Shown piece by piece: positions 57,933 through 64,000 of a DNA stretch of 64,000 nt. The notes below the pieces were generated by a model that saw only the letters and a program-made list of their open reading frames with translations, was not told the origin of the DNA and made no database searches. The position numbers were made by a program, and so were the translations under genes. The DNA lies in the NCBI GenBank assembly GCA_022013685.1, contig JAKLPV010000054.1, forward strand, positions 1 to 64,000, written 5' to 3'. This DNA comes from Anaerolineae bacterium. GTDB taxonomy: Bacteria; Chloroflexota; Anaerolineae; Anaerolineales; Villigracilaceae. How positions within the stretch are numbered: position 1 is the first letter of the stretch; every line of letters starts with the position of its first letter.

Positions 57933-59075
57933 ATGGCTTCTTTCCCTTTCTTCAAGTCAACTGACGAAAACACCCGCCCCGCAAACGGACGCCCGATTGT
58001 CGACCTGCGCGGGGTCGATAAATCTTACAAAACGGCAGTGGGTGATTACCCGGTCTTGAAAAATATCAACCTGGAAATGAACGCGGGCGAATTTGTCAGC
58101 ATTATTGGCAAATCGGGCAGCGGCAAGACAACCCTCTTGAATATGATCACTGGTATCGACCGTCCGACTGGCGGCGAGGTGTGGGTCAACGATACAGCTC
58201 TGCATCTGATGAGCGAAGGCCAAATGGCGCGCTGGCGCGGACGTAATCTCGGCATTGTTTTTCAATTTTTTCAACTGTTGCCGATGCTCTCGGTCTACGA
58301 GAATATCCTGCTGGCGATGGACTTTGCCGGAAAAATCCCATCCTCCGGGCGCAAGCAGCGCGCCATGCACCTGCTTGGCCTAGTGGGTCTTGAAGAACAT
58401 GCCTATAAACTGCCGGCCGCCCTCTCCGGTGGACAGCAGCAGCGCGTAGCCATCGCCCGCGCCCTGGCAAATGACCCTCCGGTGCTGATCGCCGATGAGC
58501 CGACCGGCAACCTTGATTCGAAAACAGCCGAGTCTGTTTTCGAGCTCTTCCACGAACTGACCGCCCAGGGCAAGACCATCATTATCGTGACCCACGACAG
58601 CAGCCTGGCCAAACGGACCCATCGCACGGCCCTGATCGCGGATGGCGAAATCGCCAACGAATATGTGGCCCGTGCTCTGCCTGCGCTGACAGGTGAGCAG
58701 TTAATGCGCGTTTCGCGCGCGGCTGTGGCGCAAACTTTTGAGCCGGGCGCCATGATCTTTCGACAGGGTAGTACCTGTAAGGATTTTTATGTGGTCGCCA
58801 GCGGCAAGGTTGAAATCATCCTGCAGCGTGAAAATGCGTCTGATGTGGTTGTTGCCCAACTCGGGTCGGGACAATATTTTGGCGAAATGCAATTGCTGTA
58901 CGGAAAAGGTCGTTCAGCCTCGGCGCGCGCCAGCGAACTCTCGCTGGCTGAAGTTTATGCGGTCGATTTCCAGACCTTATCCGAAATTTTGGGCGAATCC
59001 GAGAGCCTGCGCCAGGCGATGACCCAGACCGCCAATGAACGTATGGCGCACAATCGCGTCATGCTCGGAGATTGA
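57933..59075 (+). CDS. ABC transporter ATPase (MacB/LolD type) fused to a cNMP-binding domain
   Basis: 380 residues. ATPase part (~20-245): [32 protein letters not shown], Walker [12 protein letters not shown] at ~59, Q-loop [19 protein letters not shown], signature [15 protein letters not shown], Walker [14 protein letters not shown] and the switch [17 protein letters not shown]. From ~265: [34 protein letters not shown]...[28 protein letters not shown], a cyclic-nucleotide-binding (CRP-type) fold with the phosphate-binding GEMxLL...RSASARA. The fusion suggests nucleotide-gated transport. The ATG follows AAGG. The permease gene starts 2 bp downstream. Confidence 0.92.
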   Translation: MASFPFFKSTDENTRPANGRPIVDLRGVDKSYKTAVGDYPVLKNINLEMNAGEFVSIIGKSGSGKTTLLNMITGIDRPTGGEVWVNDTALHLMSEGQMARWRGRNLGIVFQFFQLLPMLSVYENILLAMDFAGKIPSSGRKQRAMHLLGLVGLEEHAYKLPAALSGGQQQRVAIARALANDPPVLIADEPTGNLDSKTAESVFELFHELTAQGKTIIIVTHDSSLAKRTHRTALIADGEIANEYVARALPALTGEQLMRVSRAAVAQTFEPGAMIFRQGSTCKDFYVVASGKVEIILQRENASDVVVAQLGSGQYFGEMQLLYGKGRSASARASELSLAEVYAVDFQTLSEILGESESLRQAMTQTANERMAHNRVMLGD

Positions 59076-59077
59076 CG

Positions 59078-61474
59078 ATGATGTACACCCGCTGGCGCAA
59101 AGTTTGGGAAGATTTCTGGGGCAACAAAACCCGCACCTTCTTGATGGTTCTGACCATCCTGGTCGGTGTTTTTTCGGTGGGGTTGGTCAACAACATGGCG
59201 ATCATGATGAACCACGACATGGACGCCGATTTTCTTTCGGCGAACCCGTCCGAGGCCAAGATATACGCTTATCCGCTTAACCAGGCCTGGGTGCGCTCCC
59301 TGCGAGATGTTGAGGGTGTCGGTGATTTGGAAGGCCGCTACGCCCTCAACGGAACCTGGAATACCGCTGAGGGCCAGGCGATCACCGTCCAGTTTTCTTC
59401 GATCAAATCCATTTTTGAGCAGGATGTGGATGTTTTGAAGCCTGCCGACCCGGAAGCGGGACTTTATCCCGAGCTTGGCCTGCACGATGTTGTTTTTGAT
59501 CGCTCCGCTGCCACCCTTGGCCTGGAACCGGGAGATGTGATCGAGATCGAACTTCCCGGCGGCGAAAAACGACAGATGCGCTTCACAGGCTATGTTCACG
59601 ATGCGACCACCTTCCCCTATGCGATGGGTATGACCGTTTCAGCCTATATCACGCCCGAAACAGCCGAGTGGATGGGCGCGGAGCCGGGTGTTTACAACCA
59701 GTTGCTGGTCAGTGTGGCCGAAAATCCGACCGATCGTAACCATGTTTCGCAAGTTGTTACCCGTATCACCGACCGCTTCGAGAAGGATAACGTATCGCTA
59801 AACGGGATTTTTATGTACAACCCCGGCCATCATTTTGCCTGGGAGATCACCCAGGGCGTTGTCTTTATCATGTCCCTGTTTGGCTGGATGTCGGTTGTTT
59901 TGAGCGGATTCCTGATCGTCAACACCATCGTGGCCCTGATGTCGCAGCATACCCGTCAGATCGGCATTTTAAAAGCGATTGGCGCTGACGAAGGGCAGAT
60001 CTTCCCGATGTACCTGGCACTGATCCTGAGTTTTGGCGTGATGGCTTTTGTTATTTCTGCGCCGCTTTCTTTTTGGGCCGCGCGTCAATTTCTGGTATTC
60101 ATGGCTGTCTTCTTGAACTTCGACCTGACTTCTACCTCCCTCTACCCGGGCGTGGTTTGGATGCAGGCCGGGGTGGCCCTGCTGACTCCGCTCGTCGCTG
60201 CCATTGTCCCCTTATTTAATGGGCTGCGAGTCTCGGTGCGCGAAGCCCTGGGCAGTTACGGTCTGGGAGGCGGTTCTCAAAGTCCATCCAAGACGACTGA
60301 ATCGCGGCTGGGATTTATCCCGCGCCAGGTGTTGGTCTCACTGCGCAATGCCTTCCGCCGCAAAGCGCGCGTTTCATTGACGATCTTTACCCTGGTATTG
60401 GCCGGTGCGATTTTTATCGCGGTTTTCAACCTGTGGGCCAGTTTTGACCGCGTCATGGTCGAGATTCAGGGTTACTTCCTGGCCGATATCAACGTTTCCT
60501 TTACCGGGAATTATCCTTTTAGCAGCGTCAATAAAATTGCCAGCGCTGTCCCTGGCGTGGAAAGCACCGAAGGCTGGCTGGTTTACAACGGCAAGATTCT
60601 CTCCACTGATGGGGAGCAGGAGGACGGGATCGCTTTTGTGGCCCCGCCCTCTGATTCGACCCTGATCCAGCCTTCGCTGGTCGAGGGGCGCTGGATCATG
60701 CCTGGTGACAAAAACGTGATCGTGATTGGCAACCACCTGTTGGCCATCCGCCCTGACCTGAAAGTGGGCGACTGGGTGACGATTAAGATCGATGATAAAA
60801 AGGTGCGCTGGCAAATTATCGGTGTTTATCGCATGCCCGGTAATGTCGTTCCGCCGCTGGTGTATACCAGCTATGAGTATTTGAGTTATCAGGTGGGCAT
60901 GACCGGCCAGATATTTGAACTGCGCGTCATCACCTATGACAAAGATTCCTGGTCGCAGGACCAGGTCTCAACAGAGTTGCAAAAACAATTCAAGCAGCGC
61001 GGCATTGGTATCAGTTATGTCCAGACTGCCGGTCAGTGGTACCAATCCCAAAAAAGCCAGACAGATGTGCTGGTCTATAACATGCTTGTCATGGCGATCT
61101 TGATCGCCGTTGTGGGTGGGTTGGGATTGACCAGTACCATGAGTCTGAACGTCATGGAGCGCACCCGCGAAATCGGCGTGATGCGCGCAATCGGTGCAGC
61201 CGACGGTGACATTCAGCGAATTGTGGTTACTGAGGGGTTGGTGATTGGCTTTGTCAGTTGGGCTTTTGGTGTGATTTTATCGTTGCCAATTACTTATGTC
61301 TTGATCTATGGCGTTGGCATGGCGGTTTTCAAGGCCCCGCTGACGGTTGTCTTTGGTTGGGCCGGTACTTTTGCCTGGTTGGCCTGCATGTTGGCGATTG
61401 CTGCGATTGCCAGCGCAGTCCCGGCCTGGCGCGCCTCGCGGCTGACCGTCCGTGATACGCTGGTTTATGAATAA
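59078..61474 (+). CDS. FtsX/MacB-family ABC permease
   Basis: 798 residues: two FtsX permease modules, each with an N-terminal helix followed by a periplasmic MacB-like domain. Helix 1 TRTFLMVLTILVGVFSVGLVNNMAIMM, then helices around 270-390, a second N-terminal helix (RVSLTIFTLVLAGAIFIAVFNLW) at ~430, and the last three helices with MSLNVMERTREIGVMRAIGAADGDI, the coupling motif of FtsX. This is the permease of the upstream ATPase and probably exports or remodels lipids, lipoproteins or a peptide. ATG 59078 is chosen; ATG 59081 and TTG 59072 are alternatives. Confidence 0.9.
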   Translation: MMYTRWRKVWEDFWGNKTRTFLMVLTILVGVFSVGLVNNMAIMMNHDMDADFLSANPSEAKIYAYPLNQAWVRSLRDVEGVGDLEGRYALNGTWNTAEGQAITVQFSSIKSIFEQDVDVLKPADPEAGLYPELGLHDVVFDRSAATLGLEPGDVIEIELPGGEKRQMRFTGYVHDATTFPYAMGMTVSAYITPETAEWMGAEPGVYNQLLVSVAENPTDRNHVSQVVTRITDRFEKDNVSLNGIFMYNPGHHFAWEITQGVVFIMSLFGWMSVVLSGFLIVNTIVALMSQHTRQIGILKAIGADEGQIFPMYLALILSFGVMAFVISAPLSFWAARQFLVFMAVFLNFDLTSTSLYPGVVWMQAGVALLTPLVAAIVPLFNGLRVSVREALGSYGLGGGSQSPSKTTESRLGFIPRQVLVSLRNAFRRKARVSLTIFTLVLAGAIFIAVFNLWASFDRVMVEIQGYFLADINVSFTGNYPFSSVNKIASAVPGVESTEGWLVYNGKILSTDGEQEDGIAFVAPPSDSTLIQPSLVEGRWIMPGDKNVIVIGNHLLAIRPDLKVGDWVTIKIDDKKVRWQIIGVYRMPGNVVPPLVYTSYEYLSYQVGMTGQIFELRVITYDKDSWSQDQVSTELQKQFKQRGIGISYVQTAGQWYQSQKSQTDVLVYNMLVMAILIAVVGGLGLTSTMSLNVMERTREIGVMRAIGAADGDIQRIVVTEGLVIGFVSWAFGVILSLPITYVLIYGVGMAVFKAPLTVVFGWAGTFAWLACMLAIAAIASAVPAWRASRLTVRDTLVYE

Positions 61475-61567
61475 CCATATTGTAAGAAATTGCTTGGGAT
61501 TATAATGAGAATTGATTTACGGGATTGGAAAATTTAATCTTATTGGTTTTATGCCCTTGAACGAATT

Positions 61568-61608
61568 GCCCCGGTTTTTTGGATTGGGTTTCCATTTACC
61601 CGGGGCTT
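61568..61608 (+). terminator. Probable terminator after the ABC permease
   Basis: GCCCCGG/CCGGGGC stem with a long loop that can fold further, followed by a T-rich run. It is about 95 bp after the permease stop. A TATAAT box at 61501-61506 lies between. No gene is seen in 61475-61668. Confidence 0.45.
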
Positions 61609-61668
61609 TGGTTTCTTTCTGATAATGCTGGTCGGTCGCCTTGGCTTGTTTCAACTTAAGGAGAACGT

Positions 61669-62472
61669 ATGAAAAAATCAAGGAAAAACTTTCTGGGCAT
61701 GTCGCAAAAGCAGATAGCCATTCTTAGCGGCTTTTCTTTTCTCGTTATTGTAATGATAGCTAGTTTGATGTTTCTGGTCATATCGAACTTATCTGTGCCC
61801 CGTTCTGCGCAATCCGCCGCCTCGCAAGTTATTGCCTCTGCAACGGCTTTACCCGCCACTGCGACCGTTTCATTAGCCCCGGAATTTACTGACACCCCTG
61901 AAATTGCCCTCACCCCAACCCTGGCTTTGCCTGCTGATCCGCCTGCGGGCTGGATTAAGTTTGAAACTGCCGGCGCAGAGCTTTGGTTGCCGAATAGTTT
62001 TGTCGGTGGCGATATGACCACCAAGCGCAATGAAAGTATTCAGAAAGTCAACGAGTTGGGAAAACGATTTGCTAATGTTGTCACATCGATGAAGGCAGCA
62101 GATAAGAATATAGTACTCTTCGCGGCTGATAAAAACATAACCCACACCGTTATTCGCGAAGTCACGCTGGAGTATGTGCCTGTTCCTGAAGAGACTTTGT
62201 TGAAAGATTACATTGATGCCGCCTACGTCTCAGAAGGTGGCCTGGCGATTGTCATCTATGAGAACAAAATAATGACCCTGCTTGGACTTGAGACACGGCG
62301 TTTAACTTATCAATCCCGCCAGACTTCTGGCCTGGAAGGGACTGTCATCGAGTATGCGCTCAAGGATGGACCGGGAATATGGTTTGTGGCTTATATCTTT
62401 CCCCCAGATCAAATTTTGGACATAATGCCGATGGTTGAGCAGAGTATTGCCACGTTCAATATCATCAAATGA
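61669..62472 (+). CDS. Membrane-anchored extracytoplasmic protein, unknown function
   Basis: 267 residues. Basic start, one helix (IAILSGFSFLVIVMIASLMFLVI), a Thr/Pro/Ala linker (ATALPATATVSLAPEFTDTPEIALTPTLALPADPP), then a ~180-residue beta-rich domain (GWIKFETAGAELWLPNSFVGGD, ADKNIVLFAADKNI). Family not recognised. The linker type recurs in the lipoprotein esterase and the deacetylase of this window, suggesting a common cell-surface design. AAGGAG precedes ATG by 6 bp. Confidence 0.7.
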   Translation: MKKSRKNFLGMSQKQIAILSGFSFLVIVMIASLMFLVISNLSVPRSAQSAASQVIASATALPATATVSLAPEFTDTPEIALTPTLALPADPPAGWIKFETAGAELWLPNSFVGGDMTTKRNESIQKVNELGKRFANVVTSMKAADKNIVLFAADKNITHTVIREVTLEYVPVPEETLLKDYIDAAYVSEGGLAIVIYENKIMTLLGLETRRLTYQSRQTSGLEGTVIEYALKDGPGIWFVAYIFPPDQILDIMPMVEQSIATFNIIK

Positions 62473-62476
62473 CTCT

Positions 62477-63367
62477 TTAAAAGCCAAAACGCTTGCGCAT
62501 ATTTTCGTAGGTTTCCTGCACACTTTGATACGGACCATCCCGTCCCACATAAAGCAGCTCGCGGGATGAATCGTATTGTGTTCCTCCATTGATGCCGACA
62601 ACCCAAATTAATTTAGCGCGGCGCAACTGCTTTGCATCGTTGACCATTTGTCCCTCGGGCAGAATGAGAGTGATTGGGCGAATGCCAACAGCGGCTTCGA
62701 TTTTGGTCAGGCTGTCATTGACCTCAAGGTAGATGGCGCGTGGGGAAACTCTTTCCATCTCGCCCAGGTTGCGATGATTATCTGTGTGACTGGCAATTTC
62801 CCAGCCCTGGTCTGACAATTCCTTGAATATTGCAACCGTTTCGGGGTAAGCGAACTCGCCTTCGGTGACGATGCCCAAGACTGCCGGGTAACCGGCTTCT
62901 TGCAACAGGGCGATCATTTCTACAACGCTCTCGTGCATGGGATAACGCAGGTAAATATCGTCAATGGTGATGATGAAGAGTGTTCCCTGTTCTGTAACCG
63001 TGATGGCGGGGTTTTGTTGAATATCTCGGTAGGTAACGACGCGTAAATCGTTTTCTTTGATGATACCGATCATTTCGTGCAGGAACTGAACGGCGTCAAA
63101 CTTTGCATTGCTGCGATGCAGCATCAAGGTGGGTGGAGTCTGACGCACCAGCGGCAGGGCGGTTGGGCTGAAAGTGGCGGTGGGAATGTCTGTGCTTGTT
63201 GCGACGGGGGTTGATGTGCTGGTGGATGCCGGCGCAGGCCGGGCTGTTTCTGTTGCTGGTAGCGTGGTGGGTGTTTCTGCTGCAACAGAGATTGGTTGAC
63301 CCTGGCAGGATAATAAATTGAAACACAGGTTAAGAATCAGAAAATATTTGGCAAATTTCTGTTGCAT
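62477..63367 (-). CDS. Lipoprotein polysaccharide deacetylase (NodB homology)
   Basis: About 296 residues. Signal peptide with lipobox LNLLSC, then a Thr/Pro-rich linker (~residues 35-75), then a NodB-like domain: IITIDDIYL (catalytic Asp pair), GYPAVLGIVTEGEF, WEIASHTDNHRNL (metal-binding His-His, the H-x-x-x-H motif as HTDNH), RPITLILPEGQ. It likely deacetylates N-acetylated glycans at the cell surface. ATG 63367 starts the signal peptide; 63403 lies upstream inside the next gene. Overlaps by -8 to +30 bp with the neighbouring hypothetical gene. Confidence 0.82.
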   Translation of the reverse strand: MQQKFAKYFLILNLCFNLLSCQGQPISVAAETPTTLPATETARPAPASTSTSTPVATSTDIPTATFSPTALPLVRQTPPTLMLHRSNAKFDAVQFLHEMIGIIKENDLRVVTYRDIQQNPAITVTEQGTLFIITIDDIYLRYPMHESVVEMIALLQEAGYPAVLGIVTEGEFAYPETVAIFKELSDQGWEIASHTDNHRNLGEMERVSPRAIYLEVNDSLTKIEAAVGIRPITLILPEGQMVNDAKQLRRAKLIWVVGINGGTQYDSSRELLYVGRDGPYQSVQETYENMRKRFGF

Positions 63368-63374
63368 GCTAAAT

Positions 63375-63905
63375 CTACTTAACGCCCCGGCTATTGAACT
63401 CAAATTCCATCAGGATTTTTAGGATGTAGGCGATGGCGCGATATAAGAGATAGGTTGTAATGGCTGGCAGAAGCGAAAAAATAAATATCAATATTGCGGC
63501 TATGGCTTTTACGCTAAAACTTGTTCCAAGAATATTGAAAAAGCTGTGGAGAGGCGTGATAAAAAGAAATACCATTTGAAAGGGGCTAATTATCAGCGCT
63601 GCTTTGGCTGCTATTTCAAGCCATCTAATCAAACCTATTACTTCTTTTGTTTTATAAAAAACAGGCGCGTTTTCACTACTTTCATCAATATCCTGCCAAG
63701 GTTCTTTGCTATCTGTTTTTTTTGTCCAAACCGCAGGTTCTTGAACCGGTATTTCTATCCCACGCTCATCCAGAATTTCTTCAATGAGTTCAAATGCTGT
63801 CTCCGACCAATCGTAGCGATGGTTTTTTAGCCAAATGTCGAGCAATTCGTCTGTTGTTTTCTGGCCCAAGTTGTTATAAATTTGATTTCGAAGGTTTTCA
63901 CTCAT
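63375..63905 (-). CDS. Membrane protein of unknown function
   Basis: 176 residues. A soluble N-terminal part (NLGQKTTDELLDIWLKNHRYDWSETAFELIEEILDERGI) with an acidic helical pattern, a linker, then two or three membrane helices (AALIISPFQMVFLFITPLHSFF, AIAAILIFIFSLLPAITTYLLYRAIAYI). The N-terminal pattern (TDELLxIWxxxxRxxWSxxAFExIxxILxERG) recurs in bacterial hypothetical membrane proteins but has no known function. Its ATG overlaps the end of the partial frame at the right edge (ATGAGTGA). AAGGAG stands 8 bp upstream. Confidence 0.7.
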   Translation of the reverse strand: MSENLRNQIYNNLGQKTTDELLDIWLKNHRYDWSETAFELIEEILDERGIEIPVQEPAVWTKKTDSKEPWQDIDESSENAPVFYKTKEVIGLIRWLEIAAKAALIISPFQMVFLFITPLHSFFNILGTSFSVKAIAAILIFIFSLLPAITTYLLYRAIAYILKILMEFEFNSRGVK

Positions 63906-64000
63906 TCCCAGCTCCTTCTTTGATCAACTTAATATCCAGGTCAATTTCAATAAGCATGAATAAACCAAGGGATATCGCGCGCAAGATTAAGAAGCTGTAC
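63898..64000 (-). CDS. 3' end of a gene cut by the window edge
   Basis: On the minus strand one frame runs open from the edge to TGA at 63900-63898, with 33 codons (YSFLILRAISLGLFMLIEIDLDIK then LIKEGAGNE). The start of the next gene overlaps it by 4 to 8 bp, as in coupled genes. No family can be assigned from this fragment. Confidence 0.4.
   Translation of the reverse strand, partial: YSFLILRAISLGLFMLIEIDLDIKLIKEGAGNE

Overview
The window looks like a chromosomal contig from a Chloroflexota bacterium, most likely class Anaerolineae. The main evidence is a 12-kb block of very large membrane proteins of the DUF2298 ("Chlor_Arch_YYY") and GT39 types, a mevalonate kinase beside a UbiA-family prenyltransferase, many Thr/Pro-rich lipoprotein linkers, and dispersed palindromes of the TCCTTCGACT/CTGAGCGGAG type. 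This assignment is an inference from gene content read by eye. No rRNA operon, CRISPR array, transposase or integrase was seen. One tRNA-Val(TAC) is present.

Layout. 1-5.8 kb (minus): a truncated GDP-mannose 4,6-dehydratase, a multi-pass membrane protein, a GT4 glycosyltransferase, then udg, rimI, tsaB and tsaE (t6A tRNA modification and neighbours). 5.9-9.5 kb: an MscS channel, tRNA-Val, an RNase H-like protein behind an attenuator-like leader, an FAA hydrolase and a lipoprotein esterase. 9.5-13.6 kb (minus): a homologue of the 16S rRNA A1408 methyltransferases KamB/NpmA with a long structured leader, a hotdog thioesterase, an Asp/Glu racemase, mevalonate kinase and UbiA. 13.6-22.2 kb: tlyA, a CDF transporter, a zf-TFIIB protein, a GT-C-like membrane protein, lepA, rlmB and a GH1 beta-glycosidase. 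22.2-24.4 kb: an AT-rich accessory stretch (DUF5677-like gene, GIY-YIG-like gene) whose boundaries look like integron gene cassettes, with repeated copies of the beta-glycosidase 3' end. 24.4-35.4 kb: a TPR/alpha-beta-hydrolase fusion, an APH(6)-like kinase, mgtC, plsY, a JAMM peptidase, a thioesterase, an M42 peptidase, an F420-type oxidoreductase carrying palindromic repeats inside its reading frame, and a methyltransferase. 35.5-47.5 kb (plus): the GT39/DUF2298 block with a DUF952 gene embedded by 4-bp overlaps. 47.7-56.1 kb: cmk, plsC, a large sensor kinase, then rpmH-rnpA-yidD-(BamB-like lipoprotein)-yidC-jag. 56.1-64 kb: a Tat-type amine oxidase, a candidate small RNA, an ABC ATPase fused to a cNMP-binding domain with its FtsX/MacB permease, and lipoprotein or membrane genes.

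The most notable signals are: (i) the KamB/NpmA-like methylase with a leader that holds a 10-codon ORF and a 12-bp hairpin over the ribosome binding site; (ii) mutually exclusive helices and an intrinsic terminator abutting the ribosome binding site of the RNase H-like gene; (iii) the integron-cassette-like insertion after the GH1 gene; and (iv) in-frame palindromic repeats inside the luciferase-like oxidoreductase gene. All functional statements rest on motifs read by eye; no database search was run.
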